From assembly GCF_002234675.1 (NCBI RefSeq), contig NC_019866.2, positions 5,685,307 through 5,749,306 on the forward strand: DNA of 64,000 nucleotides, given 5' to 3'. The DNA is from Oryzias latipes (Eukaryota; Chordata; Actinopteri; Beloniformes; Adrianichthyidae). Position 1 is the first letter of the stretch. The number at the start of each line of letters is the position of its first letter. Of the stretch, positions 45,845-58,862 are shown piece after piece. A program made the position numbers and the translations under genes. The notes beneath the pieces were generated by a model. That model worked only from the letters and a program-made list of their open reading frames with translations. It was not told where the DNA came from and made no database searches.

Positions 45845-46530
45845 GGCGATGACATCAGACCCGGTGGAGAAACTGCGGGGGGATCCAGCCGCTGACCAAA
45901 GCCCGTGTCTGCTAAATGTGATCAAAGACGCTCTCTTTGTGTCCCAGACACCAAAGATATGCAAAACTTCACGCTTCCTTCCAAGAAATGACTACAGGCA
46001 AGTAGTCCAACGACCAATGTTCGTGCGTAAAGCTTGTGCGTAAAATCTGGGCAGTTGTTTACACGTGGGCCGTTTCGTTGAATACTTTTTTTGGATGAAT
46101 TTGATATTGCCAACTTGAACAAAGTGACAACAACGTTTACAACCATCATGTCATGTTTCTTTCCTTATTTTCGTAAAATTCAAGTGACTTTGTTTGGAAA
46201 TATGCCCTCGAGCATGTTTGTGAGTTCTAGTAGTTCCACGCCTGCCAGTGCAGTCTGTGAAAGTGATGGATGTGTGGATTTTCTCTTTACAAAAAAAAGT
46301 ATTTTTCTTGGTCTCGTTTGGTAAATTTACTCTTAATGCCGATGTTTTCGATCGGCCTTTTTGAAGAAACCGCCTCATAGCTTTATGGAGTGGTTGTAAA
46401 CATTTATGGCATGCTCGCGGATCGACAAAGTGATTTTTGACCCGTTTTGCACTTTTGAAAGTCACTAATGCTGCATGAACTTTTTGTACCAAATTCTTGA
46501 AAACGTAGCATGCAATTAAAATACTGAAAC
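45845..46530 (+). other. rprml: rprml 3' UTR (inferred)
   Basis: Follows the stop codon. A candidate poly(A) signal attaaa lies at 46515-46520. The open frames here have no family resemblance. Confidence 0.4.
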
Positions 46531-49500
46531 TGACATCAATAGCCCTGTCTTCTTTGGTAATAATTAGTCATTTTGCGCTGTGAAAAAAAAAAAAAAAAAA
46601 GAAATCTTCCAGGACAGCTTGGGTTATAAATCTTTTAACTTTGACCGGAGTCATCCCTAATTAAAGCTACCAAATTTAAAGTAGCCTTTTTTTTTGCTCT
46701 CACCACTCAACCCCTCTTTGCCATCAGGTTTGATCATTACTTATTGACTAGATTAAGGCATTAAAATGCATACATTAATGCACTGTGAAGAGATGCACTC
46801 CTGTAATCCACAGAATCCTTCTCATACATATCACAAAAGTTTCAAAAACTAATTTTGGGGAGTTTTAAGTAAATATTGTTTCCAAAATAAAATTGAAGAA
46901 AAGATAAAACATTGAGAAAAATACAAAATTATTTTTATTGCTTAATTTGCTTCTTTATTTTTTTACCAATTTTTTTGAGTGACCAACCAAAAGTGAGCAG
47001 GTACTTTTCCCGATTATGTTTTCATATCCATCTGCAGTTTGAACATGCCTACTAATTTTTTCAAAAATCGAAATATAAAAAATGCTAAAGGGTGAAACGG
47101 TTTGTAGGTATTAAACATGGCTAAATTCAGCTGGGAGGTTTTTGTTTCCCATTTTCCCTTCCATATCCCCCGTCCCTCTGCTCCTCCTCTCTCGTAAACC
47201 CCACTCAGATGCAAACCAATGTTCTCATTATTATTTCAGCAATTGTCAGGAGAGCTCGGGTAGATGAATCCTTACAAACACATCCATGCATTCACACATG
47301 GGCCCATTCACTGGGCACACATGGGACTCTGCTGTGCAACAGACCGGCAAAGTCGAACAAAAGTTCTTCAGAGAAGAACATAAATAAATAAACTCATTAA
47401 TTAAGCAATAAAAATTCAGTGACTAAGAACATCTTTCCTAGCAGAACCAAAACAAGAACATTTTTGAGAAAATATGATTGAAAATCATCATCTAATCTCA
47501 CCTGGTTGTCTGGATTATTACCAGCATCAAGACCCAGAATCCAGTCAAATTTAGAGGAACGTGATCAGACCAAACTGTTAGATAAGAAATTCCAACAATT
47601 CAGACAAGAGTGTTTTTACCCTCTAAAGCTCTGGGATTCATGAGAGGCTTCAGAATTTTGCTGTATACTTTTTGTCTTTGAGATTTTTGTCAAATGTTTG
47701 ATCGATTTCCATAAAGATAAAACCTCACACTGATTAAAATGAGGAAATTTAACTGTATACAGTATTCCTAAATGTGACACTTTATGCTTGAGCATAAAGC
47801 AGCAAAGATTTTTGGTTTTTTTTTTTTTCCAAAGCAGCTTCCCTTTTAAACCCTTGACAATGACGTTTAGTTCTTTAAGCTGGTAAATCCATCAAAGATT
47901 TTATGAGATCATCTCTAATCATTTTCTCAAGCTTTGTGAGCAGGGGTTTAAGACTAGAAAAGGGGGATGTCATGATTTTGTGTCAAAATTCGACACATTT
48001 TCAGAGAAAAAAGAAACTTCTAAGTGACACAAGGACAGAAAACAGCCAATAAGAAAAGCCAATTTCCTCAGCTAATGCAAGCAATTACATTTATACTTCA
48101 TTTCTTACATGTCTTACTTTTCTTGGCTGCAGAAACAGTGTTGTTGCTCCCAAATTCAGCCCACAAGTCACTGCGAGCGCGGCAACTCGCCCACTGGGCA
48201 TATGCTAACCCTCGTTAGTGTGACCGTCCATGTGTTTAACAGTCTGTTAATTATTTGTTTCATTTTAGTGACATTCTAAATCATCCGAATGATCTGCAGA
48301 AATCATTACATCTGTGAACCAGCAAAGATTGAGATGGGATTATTGACAACGGACGCACGGCGGCAATGTTAATAAATCAGAGTTCCAGCAGAAGCAGTGT
48401 GCGCTAACACTATCAACATGTGTCCACCGGTGCATATCTGAAGGCACTTCATGGCTCTGCTCCACAACTGTGCGTTTGCTTGTCACTGAGCGTCACCGCT
48501 GACCTTTTTACAGCTGGGACCTCAGAAAATGAGGAGGTTTTTCTGTCCATCAATTCAGAAGCGAAATAAAGCTGAGCAGCAGTGGCATTCAACGGCAAAA
48601 TATAGACAGTGCCCTGATAAAGTTTGAGATAATAACAGAACATGTCAATTTAAGAGTCTTGTGTTGTTCTTTTAATTTTGTAAAGAGAACATTTTGTGAG
48701 CAGGAAGGCCGATCCCAGAGAGAATAAATGGCCTTTCTGTGGCCCATTCATTCTCTTTCCAATAAGACATGCTGCATTTAAAAGAGGAAACACAAACAGC
48801 ACATTAAATAAATATATAAAAAGAAAGAAGTAGTTCACACCTTTCTTTTGCTCTCAGCGTTGTCTCATACACACAAGCGGAAGCCTATTTCAGCAGATGG
48901 CACATGATGTTCACCTCTTTCGAAACAAGGAATTAGTCAAAAATTGAAACAAAGCCGTTAACTCAGTCGAGCAGACAACATATATATGCATCTTCACACA
49001 CTTCAGTCCCAATTCTGCTGAAATCAATTCAACAGTATGCCTCTGAACTAAGAAAATACAAAAGAAGTCAACTATGTGCTGATAGATATGCAAGAACATT
49101 TTTATCACCGCTTCATGTTGTTAAAAACGTGTTAGTCGCGCTTTCTTAAACACAAACGCCGCGCAGATCCACTCTTCTCTGACTGTGTGCATGCTTCACA
49201 GCGACTGCCATTGATTCTCCTGCAGTACAGCACTGTCAGCAGCGGCGGCCCCTCCAGCACCTCCACCCTCCCAAGCACTTTCAGATTCGGGGTGAGATGA
49301 GGTGTCACTGTGCTGTTTTTCTCGCCCAGCTTGTCCTGAACTTCGCCTGTCAGCATGTCAGGGTGGTTTCGCTCTGCCAGCTTCCTTGCTTGGTGGCTTT
49401 AAACTCCCTGAAAACAACGACAAAAAAAAAGTCTCTTTCCCTGGCAATGCACAACTGCATTAAACTCACGCTGTCCTACAATAATGAGTGGAACTGTGCT

Positions 49501-50380
49501 TTTATCAAAAACAACAAGAAGGTGACTGCGTCTAAGTGAAGATTAATATGAAAGCCTCTCATTTCTAAATCCTTGGGTTAAAACTTCTAAAGAGAGACGT
49601 TTTAATTCAGGCAATTTATTTCCCAGTATTCACAGCTTTGACAACTAAAATTCTTTTTGAAGGAGTAAAGAAAGAGAAGAAAGACGGTTTGATCTTTAGC
49701 AGCGCAGGTGGCCGCACAATCTCATCGTGCAGCCCTCATGAACTCAGAGAAACAGAAGACGAACAAATACATCCGGAAGAGAATGCTCTCTCCTCTGCCC
49801 AATCCCTCACTGAGGAGATCATAAACCAGTATGTCCATATTAAATCTTCTAATGAGCCTCCAACCTGGAGGAAACTTCTAAATGAAGCTTAATACGGTTA
49901 CAACTCTCAGGCTGTGCAGGCTTTCAGCACTGCGAGGAAATCCAATTCTCATGAGGGATGCTGACTCACAAATTGCTCTGATCCAGATCAGACCAGCATC
50001 TGGGAACAAATACAGACCGAGTCAGAGCAAACAGACAGGGAGGAGGGGGGGTTGGATCTAAACAATAGGATTGGGGGAGCTTGGAACAGGTTGAGTGTGA
50101 TTAATTGTGCATTCAGAGAGGGGCGTTAAAAAGGAAAAAGAAAAAAACAACGAGAGGATAAAAAAGGAGACCAACTTGGCAGTGTTAGATAGAGAAAATC
50201 ATCACGGGACTAATCAAGCAAAATGATAAACTAAAAGTAAACATCAAACAGAAGAGGAGCTTCTTCTGTCCGAGGCTATTGGTGTTAAAATACTTCTCTC
50301 TAATGGCTGGGTCCTCTCATGGGGGGAGTGGGTGTTTCATCCCATTGATTTCCTCTGACTATCAGAGAGTGCAGCTATAT
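46531..50380. other. Gene desert downstream of rprml
   Basis: No exon is recognised. AT-rich sequence contains an A18-class homopolymer near 46584 and T runs near 47817. The stretch 49,150-49,400 has balanced composition and frames on both strands, but no splice logic or family match. Confidence 0.45.
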
Positions 50381-50389
50381 TTCAAACCT

Positions 50390-50560
50390 TTCCCATTAGC
50401 CGCCGCACACCTCCCCAGCCCTTTACATTTATGTGGCAAAATGCGAGCTAATTGGTGTATGTGGGTGGCCGGTCCATTGCATATTGATAAACCAACGTAT
50501 AAGCATGTTAATTGGCTTGTGGCAGGCTCATTACAGTTGGAGGAAGCGGTGGCAGTCTTT
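50390..50560. promoter_or_regulatory. Candidate conserved non-coding element
   Basis: Balanced-composition block with several homeodomain-type TAAT/ATTA cores (gagctaattggtgtatg, gcatgttaattggcttg) and no coding logic. This density is typical of developmental enhancers. The claim is inference from composition only. Confidence 0.3.
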
Positions 50561-51899
50561 CAGTCAGCGTGACAAAGAAAGAGAAAAATCAAAAAAAGAT
50601 ATATTCGAACCCCTTATCTCACATCGCTGCTCTTTTCCCCAAACCCCTAAATGCCAGGCTGCACCTCTAAAAAGAGGGTAACATTCACCAGCAGTGCTCT
50701 GTCCGTCAGTCCCTTTCACCTCTGTTCTCTCAGTTCTGTCATTTCACCTCTTTTCATCTTTTTCTTCATTCACTGTTGCAGCACGTTACTTCAGATTCTG
50801 CCTCCCAAAGGGCCTCAGGTGACATTAAATAGCTGACTTTCACACTGTCCAGAAATCCTAATCAAAGATTTAAGCTGCAGAGATCAATCAGGAGCAGCGG
50901 AGGAGAAAAATGTAAGTTTGAAAACTTAAAATACCTTCAGAAAAATTTTTTTTTTGCTCTTGCTCTCTTTCCGGGGGCTGTAAAACTGGCACAATTATCA
51001 ATGACAGGCAACGGCTGAGAAATTAAGATATTAAACCTTTAAAAAAAGATTGCATTCCTTGTTGACATTATCTAAATAAACCTCAGCGTGCCACGCACAC
51101 GCACACACATCCACGTGCCTCCCCTGCCATTCCCTTATAAGGGTTGCAGGGTGGTGTTGCCATAGGAACGGGGATGGGTAATGGCCATGTTCTTGAGCTG
51201 ATGCCGCAGGGGGTGAGGGGCAGAAGCAGGGCGTTCGGCGACGGGTGCAACTAATTCGGAATTACGGACTAATGGCAAAAGCTTTTAACTGCAGTTTCTC
51301 CATCTGTCTGACGATAACCCGTACTGGCAACAACAGCAGCAGCAAGTTACATAAAAAAAATAAAGGATGACTTAAAAGTACACTTTCAAAGCAACAGTTG
51401 TTGGTTTGTAATGTGTTTAGCAGTGCCATTAATGGGCTTGATGCTGTTAGCTTTGATGCAGAGGGGACTGCAGGGTGCCTCCATGCTTGGCATTCATTCA
51501 CCACTTCTCCTGTGAATAAATGATCCCTAATGCAATGAGCAAACTCCATAACCAACACTTTCAGTGTGTCTGCTACATCATTATCTCAGACTGAGAAGAG
51601 CAAATAGCTAAATCTTCCGTCACCCTGTAATAGACTTGTGAGTCTCAGAATTGAAGGAATTAGCTAGATCCGAGGGAAAATAAAAGTTTCATTTCAAGAA
51701 GCTGAACTTTCTTTTGTGAACCGTCGCCATAAAACAATCTTTAAAGAAAACAATCTGCAGGCTTTTCAGCCAGTTATTGTAGTTGATCATTTTCTTTTAC
51801 AAAGTTGGTCATCACCTGCTGCTGAGGCTGCGCCTGTGTCCTCCTCCTTGATGCTTCCCATTGTGTCACTCTACCCGCATGATGACAGGGGAGGGGGGC

Positions 51900-52125
51900 C
51901 TGTTAAAAATAGAGGCGATCCACCTAGATTACACCGTTTTAATTACAGAGCTGGAGATGCAGTGGGGGTGTTGAGCCTTCTTCTGCTGACAGGGAGGGGG
52001 TTAGAGCTAAGGGGGGGACAGGCAGGCAGGGCTGGAAGGCAGAGAGGTATAAACCACGCGCTAATTAGTGTTGTCTTACACAAAGTCCTCATGCTGCAAC
52101 CGTTTATTAGGCATTGTTGGCTGAG
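51900..52125. promoter_or_regulatory. Candidate conserved non-coding element
   Basis: Contains gttttaattacagagctg and gcgctaattagtgttg around a G-rich centre. It is not repetitive elsewhere in the window and not coding in a convincing frame. Confidence 0.28.
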
Positions 52126-52329
52126 TTGTGTTCATGGCACACTAACTGCAGGATCGTGTTGCTACCAGTGGTATTTTTATTATCCGTGCTTATCGGACAG
52201 ACTCACTGGAAAATTATAAGTTAGTGTTTGTCACAGCAAACAACTTATAGGTTTGTATCTTGCTTTGTGTGATGGTGCGTCTGTCATGTCAAACCACACA
52301 TTCTGTGACGTGTAAGAAAATGCAATTGC

Positions 52330-52950
52330 TTTATTTTATTTCACCAGGTAGGTCAGATGAGAACAAATTCTCATTTCGCATTTTTCTAAAATTTCGTGAT
52401 AGATGTGTGATCTACGTAATTCACAAGTGCTTCTTGCGTTTGTCATTCATCAGATGGTCGTTGACGGTTTCGGCCAACAGGCCTTTACAATAATTTGAGC
52501 TGTTTTTCTGAGCCGAATTTTTTTTTTCGGTTGAGAAAAATGCAGTTCACCTGTATTTTACATAGTTTGTACGCAAATCTTATGCAACTGCGTAATTTTT
52601 GCTAGATGCAAACATAAATGTGCGGCTTTCCGCAACCTTTCCATTTATGTGGAAATGTCTGACGGAATTTTCACGCATGGACCACCGATGCGTAGTTTTT
52701 ATATCGAGTAGACGGAGCACGTATCACGTTAAGACCACGTAGTTGATGCACAAATCACAAATGTATTGCATAGACAGCGCAATAATCACGCATGGTTCAT
52801 GTTTTACATTGATTTACGTTCTTTACATGGTATATATATATAGATATTTGTACTTGTTCTGTGGTTTTTACGTTGTTCATCCGTGATACATCAGTGGCCA
52901 ATTTTCCTCTGTGTGACACGACCTTAACAGACATTTTTGGACTGCCGGGA
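52330..52950. repeat. Unclassified ACG-rich block, probably repeat-derived
   Basis: Starts with tttatttcaccaggtaggtc, resembling a common teleost repeat. It continues with a stretch unusually rich in acg/cgt words (gcgtag, cacgta, cacgcatgg) inside AT-rich DNA. No open frame or terminal repeat could be fixed. Confidence 0.35.
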
Positions 52951-54350
52951 GGAGCGCCTGAAGAAACCCCTTCAAACTGGAACGACGTTATTATACGAGT
53001 ACGAGTGAAGATTTATTTGTGTTACTGAAAAATGTGCATAAAATAAGTCCAGTATCTTTAGCGTTTAGGCTCTGGGCTGTCAATGTCTTACGCATTAGTC
53101 ATGAACTCAAGCCGTAGATTAATGTAATGTAAATCTTTGGAAAAAAAACAACTGTAAATAGAAATACGCACAACAGTTGTTGTTGAAAAAAGGGGTGGGA
53201 TCATACAAGATTTACCTTTAACCCACACCTTTTCCAGCACACTGTCTTGTTTCGTCTGTCTATTTTAAACTCTTGTGTTTATTTTGATTTGTGTTTGAAA
53301 TAAAGAAATCGAATTTAAACAATTGAATTGAAAATTAAATCAAATAAATGCCAGAGCCTAGATGGTGATGGTAGATGATGATTATGGTTGGCTGAAAGGA
53401 AAGGCGGGTTATTTAGCTATTGGTTCAAAGTGAAGGCCTAATTGATAACGGTGTGCAGAGTGATGTACTACCCAGTGTACCTGTAAGTGAGCTAGATCTT
53501 CCTTATTGAAATTGCACCAAAGCTTCATGGGGTGAAAATGCATACTCTACATGGAAAGAATTTGAACCAGTGCCTTGTCTCTGAGAGGCGAGAATGTCAA
53601 AAGCCACATGTTTTTAGTTCTTTGCACATTCAGAACTGGAGTTGTGCTAGAAAGAAAGGAGTCCAAAGTGAGAGAACAGAAAGAAAAGATTGTGAAAACA
53701 TTGTCTGACATTAAAGTACTGCTTTCCATAATGAAAGTTTACACCCTTTTAATTCTGCCCATGGTTCTTACACCCTTTTCCAAATGAGGAGCTCTCTGCT
53801 TGGCTGTGAAGCTGAATTTGGATCTCAGAGTGACTTTACACCCAATACGAGTGTCAGAAAAACTCTGTGAAGATCAGTATAAAATGTTTGGTTTATATTT
53901 AGCCCACCAGTAATTCTTAGCAGTATTAATTTATGTTAACAGCCCGGCAAGATAACCCACAAAGAGGAAAACATACCAATGATTTTCTTGATACAAAAAG
54001 GAAAAACGTAAAAAATGGTGCACGATTCCCATAGATTCTTTCTTTTTGTTATTGCATTGTGAGGGGCTGCAGAAGATTTAATTTCATCCATGCGGTTCTC
54101 CATTTCCGAGTTTCATTTCCGTCCCATTGTTGATTCTCATTGTCCTCCCGCTCCACTTTACTCTCTCAGCCTGCAGGTCTCCTTTCCTTTTGAAGGGAAG
54201 CTTGAGGTCCACCTGTAAGCTGTGATTTGCTGCCTGTAGTCTCAATGGTCATATCCAGCTTTTGTTTCTTGTGGCTCGCCTTGGTTAGCTCTGCTACTTG
54301 CATGTTCGTCTGCCTCTGCATGTGTTCATGTAGATCCTTCTCCTTGATTT
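52951..54350. other. Gene-free stretch
   Basis: AT-rich sequence with no exon, RNA gene or confident repeat. Frames at 53,547-53,787 on both strands overlap each other and have no family likeness. Confidence 0.5.
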
Positions 54351-54578
54351 CTGATGCATGGTAGTGTAGTGGTCAGCACTCTCATCTAACAGTGAGAAGA
54401 TCTGGTTCAAATCTCAGCAGGGTCCTTTCTATGTAGGGTTTGCATGTTGTATCTGTATGTTCGTGTGTTTTCTCCAACACTTCAGGGCGTATTCCGCCTT
54501 TTCCCAACAGTAGCTGGGTTGGCCTCAGCAACCCTGTGACTGAAAGAGATTCTGAAGATAGATTGATGGATGGATATT
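54351..54578 (+). repeat. Teleost repeat with tRNA-like head
   Basis: The A-box-like gtgtagtggtcagcactc and B-box ggttcaaatctcagcag start a repeat that goes on with tttgcatgttgtatctg, gtgttttctccaacac and cagtagctgggttggcctca. It is the same family as the reversed copy at 18053-18340. No tRNA cloverleaf can be formed. Confidence 0.6.
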
Positions 54579-54581
54579 GTT

Positions 54582-54720
54582 AGGGGACTTATACTCACCA
54601 AACAGTAGGACCAGTGATAACTAGTCCTACTGCTTGTTAAGTATAAGTTCCCTCACAGCCTCACAGTAGGACTAGTTATCAAACAGTAGGACCAGTTAGG
54701 ACTGGTTATCACTGACAAAC
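54582..54720. repeat. 30-bp stem hairpin plus repeated cagtaggac motif
   Basis: The arms 54582-54611 and 54624-54653 are complementary over about 30 bp, with a few mismatches, around a 12-base loop. Two further copies of cagtaggacyagt follow at about 54665 and 54685, so the motif occurs four times in both orientations within 140 bp. Confidence 0.8.
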
Positions 54721-56471
54721 TCCTGAATCAGTTTGTGTTTTGACTTTTTTTTAATGTGAAAAGAATCAATTTTTAAAAGTGTGAAGCCAAAACCTTTTTT
54801 TTTTTTTTTTTACAAAAATCTGTCTTTATTTAGTGATTTGATGGTAAAAAAAGAAAGAAAGATAAATTATTTCTTCATCAACTAACAGGAAATTCAGTTT
54901 TTTCAAAACCCTTGCAATTAAATGAATTGGTTATAAGGAAAATCCGTCCATGGCTTTAATAATCCTCTGTTGCATCTTTTGAAAAAGATTAACTAAATTT
55001 TTTTTTTGTTTTTTGTTTGTTTTTTGTACAGAGGTCTACTTAGCTGTATTGTTGATTCTTGTTCAGCTGCATCTGTTTGTCTAAAAACAGAGTGAGGCAT
55101 GCATGTTCATATTTATTTCAAAAGCAGATTTTTGGAAGAATGTCAGCTGTGTTTACCAGCAAAACTAGTGGCATATGCCACCCATCACCACACATATTTG
55201 CCCTGTATTTCTGTTGCCAGGGTTTGCTCTTTTACTCAGTCATTAACATACTGACCTCATATTTCTAGCGAGGCATGACAGGCAGGGTATCACCTGAACA
55301 GGAGGTGGGTCCATCACGGGAAACAAACAACCACACATGTACATATTACACTTAAGAGTTCTCCAATTTCATCACAACAACACGTGGGGCTAAGGACACA
55401 CCTGACATGCATAATTCATCCATGTTGTGTCCACTATGACCTGACAGAATGAATGCTGACCCAACCTGTCTGTTTTTCGAACTGAAAACTGAATTACTTT
55501 TGCAACTTATGTTTGCCAGCAGAAACACAAAGTTTTAAGTTCATTTAGTCCTGAATGGTTTGACATTTTCTTTGAGAGAATTATTACTTTAATCAAAATC
55601 GTATTTTTGGCAATTTCAAAAAGTCTTGGAAAAACTTCTTTTTTTTTATTTGGCTGCAGTTTCTTTGTCAAAAAAAGGGAGAAACAGAGAAGTGAAATAT
55701 GCTCATTACTGGAACATGAATGCAAGAACAAGTAAAACAAGAAAACATAAAGAAAAGCACATCAAAAGCTAAAAATAATACGTATGGGGGGAAAAGAGTA
55801 TGAAAACTAAACCACAACAGACATTTACATATTTTTTAACTGCATATGTGTTATTTTTTGTTTTTTTACACGCATGACTCATTTAAGAGCAACAGTATTA
55901 TTTTGAAAGTTAGATTCATTTGTTTTTAACTTGCTGACACAAGAACTCTAATTACACTTTCAGAAGCGACAACTGCAGTTTAAATGTAATGTGCGTCATT
56001 TTCTAATTATCAGTGTCTGAAGAAAAACCAATTTAATCTGCTGCAATGTACATTGTGCCAAACCGACATCCACTTTGGTGGATGCTTTTTATAGTCAAAG
56101 CAAACTTTTCAGTGCTATAACCATCCGCTTCTCTGTTTTTGGCTTTCAAAGCGAGTTTAATACCACAAGCTTCTGTGCTGCGTGCTGTAGGTCACTCGCT
56201 ATCTCAGAGGGAGGCAGTGTGAGTGTGTGAAGGTTGTATTTCTGGTACCTTGGCACGCTTCTAATGTGTGTCTCCATATTTCTGCAAACAGGTTACATTG
56301 CACACATTGCGAGTAATATCAGCTGAAGCTCGCACATATGGCGTGGACAGAAGACATTTTTCAACACTATCAGTTGCTGTATCCACATGGATTTCACACA
56401 GTTTGTACTATAAAAACTGAGACTTTCCTGCAAACATTGAAAACCCTAATTGCTGCAAAATTAGGATGTAG
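54721..56471. other. Gene-free stretch
   Basis: AT-rich with long T runs (54797-54813, 54998-55024). No exon or confident repeat was recognised. Confidence 0.5.
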
Positions 56472-57012
56472 CCCTAAAAACTCTGACGATCATCTTTTAA
56501 TCTATTTTAGACAGTGTTCCCAGTGGTCTTTTAGTTAAGTTGATGAAAAATCTGTGTTGTTTTCCAGGACAGAGTTTCTGCAGAGAGGCAGGCGTTCATT
56601 TGAAATTCCCCTCTAAATGTTGGTGCTAAATAAGCTTACCCCCTTTTCCCTCCCTGTTGCTGAGAGCTCTCTGTTTAAGCACTCTCCTGCTAGCTTACAG
56701 CCTCTCACCCCCCCACCGGTGAAACACAAGTGGCGAGCAACTTTGGAGCTATCCAGCTGCACAGCTTTGAGCCAGAAGCCGGCTCCAACGAGGAAATTGA
56801 AGATCTAGCTGAAGCAGGAAACTTGCAGCGTATTTTTGACGTCTTTTTCTATCTCCATTATTTTTCCGTCCGTCCCCGATTTATAAAAAATTTAAGTAAA
56901 GGAATATTCATTTATGCAATTTTAAGCTTAATTTTCCTAATGTAAGGTCTTTAATTTCAGAGGAACATGTTCAAAATAACAAAAACATGATTTTCATTGG
57001 AGTGGATCTAAA
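56472..57012 (+). mobile_element. Inverted-repeat element, long degraded copy
   Basis: Family landmarks present: agtttctgcagagaggcagg, tagcttacagcctctcaccc and, at the right end, ttcattggagtggatcta. It keeps a coding-like phrase near 56732 (ASNFGAIQLHSFEPEAGSNE) shared with the copy at 29672. Confidence 0.75.
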
Positions 57013-58605
57013 TTAATTATTCCCACAACAAAAAGTGACATTTTTCTTATTGTTTACATTTGGGGTGATGTTCACTGCATTCCTCACAGAGATGTTTTTC
57101 CTTTAATGTCAGCGGATGCCATGCTTCTTCCCCTCCCAGCCCCTGTGCCTGCAGGCAGGAAGCCTCATTACTGTGTGAGCTCTCCTCTGCAGGTAACCAA
57201 ATGTCCTGCGGCTGCTCCCAGCAATCGTCATGTCTCCCAGCTCCACTTCTTCCATTAGGCCCGGCGGCCACGTCAAGGGAGGTATGGCGAACTGTCACCA
57301 CACACAAACTAATTCTCAAGATTTCCCACTCACAGCTGCTCCTGCCTGTCTGCCACACTGCCAGCATGTTTGCAAGGGTTCAGATATATTATTTATGGTT
57401 GACTCGTGGCTTGAACAGTTGTGTAAAATGTGTGTATGAGTTAGTGTTTAATATGTTGAAGAGCCTCTGTAGAGTTTGGCCAGACTTTCTCAAAGCTGCA
57501 GCGGTTTTTGCCATGCAAGTGTGGGGAAACTGTCAAAGGCTCTGCTTGGCCCAGTTTTTGTGAGTTTCATTGAGAGCTCTCTTTAAAAGTTTGAGCAAAT
57601 CTAGTGCTACATTTGATTTATTCATCTCACATCTGATCTGAAAAAGGTGGACAGAAAATCTTCACAGCCACGTTGGTTCCGTCTGATAGATCTGATTAGA
57701 GCACCTAATTCTTTTAGTTGTCATTTCTCTGCACCTAAACGGTGGCCTGAAGAAATGCCACGTTTCTTTTGGAGAAAGAAATCGTGATTCCCAATTGATG
57801 GAGACTGCAGCTGCTTCTTTGTTCTGACTTCAAATGCTCTGATTGTCTGTTTTATTAAATTAACATTACTGTAGCTACCATGGAGACAAATGTGTGAGTT
57901 TGTGGAGCACGAATGACCTCAGAATCCTTTTTTTTCCACTTCTGTGTAGGAGTTTATCCGTGGAATTTTTTTAAAACATGAAACATCAGTTGTGGCCGGC
58001 TGCATGTCTGAAGAGCATTTCTAAAAGCATATAGAAAGTGGCTGACCTACATCTTGCTCAGAGAGCTTCTTCATACTGCTGGGAAGGAGTTGAATAATTC
58101 AGCGAGGCGGGTCGTTGCCGAACAAACACTGAGTGACGGAGAGGCAAGAAAAATTGATCTGAATGCTTCTCACTGTCCAGCTGGGTCTGACATAGGCTGG
58201 GTTAATAATCACCTCTCATCCAACAGGGACCAGGACAAGAGAGCAAGCTGATGAGACAATCAGACATCCCTCAAATGGAGAAGATAAACTGTATAGGTGT
58301 CTGTTAGTTGACAACGTTACATCTTCTCTCCTCAACTCGCATTGCTAAGTGTGTTTACTTGGACATGACGTTTTTGTCATCTTTCATTGTCGAGTTTAAC
58401 GTTTGCTGTAAAGTTTGTGTTGTTTTATCTGTCAGAGCGAGCACAGGTGTTTGGGTTGTCATCTTTTCCTGCACACTCAAGCCTGATGCTATGTATAGAA
58501 TGTAGTCGCACAGTCAAGGTGCACATCAAATGAGCTGGCGCTTATTAAAGCAAATCACTTATAGTTTTATGGCTTCACGTCTTCTGACAGCATCAAAATG
58601 AATTC
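57013..58605. other. Gene-free stretch with balanced segments
   Basis: No exon supported. The part at 57,080-57,330 is GC-balanced and could be conserved non-coding DNA. Its open frames on both strands overlap and lack family resemblance. Confidence 0.4.
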
Positions 58606-58862
58606 TTAGGCTAGATTCAGACTGGGCAAAATTGGGTTTTTCTTAAAGTGAACCAGAGTTTGTTTCCCACGATAATCTGGAAAAAATACACCCAAGTGGA
58701 CCCTGGTCCGGGACCAGGAACCGCTCTCTGACCCATCTTTCGAGGTGGTCTCTGTCCGTTTCCAATTGGACTAAGCTTCGGTTCGCTCTGAGATTCCTCA
58801 GTGTGAGGACAATCCGTCTGAACCAAATTGAACTAAAACGGCCACCGTAGCCATTGGTCACG
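58606..58862. repeat. Probable DNA-transposon-derived repeat
   Basis: Its wording (tagattcagactgggc, tccaattggactaagc, ttcggttcgctctgagat, gtctgaaccaaattgaac) resembles a non-autonomous DNA transposon family common in fish. The ends are only loosely inverted, and I could not fix target duplications. A long A run follows at about 58920. Confidence 0.35.

Noticed and set aside
51716-52219. 167-codon plus-strand frame downstream of rprml
   Set aside because: Low-complexity composition, no recognised domain, and it runs through a probable non-coding conserved block.
54355-54430. tRNA gene suggested by A-box and B-box words
   Set aside because: No acceptor stem or cloverleaf can be closed, and the sequence continues into a known fish repeat body.
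57047-57563. Open frames of 106 and 120 codons in opposite strands
   Set aside because: They overlap each other in a GC-balanced segment, show no conserved motif and have no supporting splice structure.
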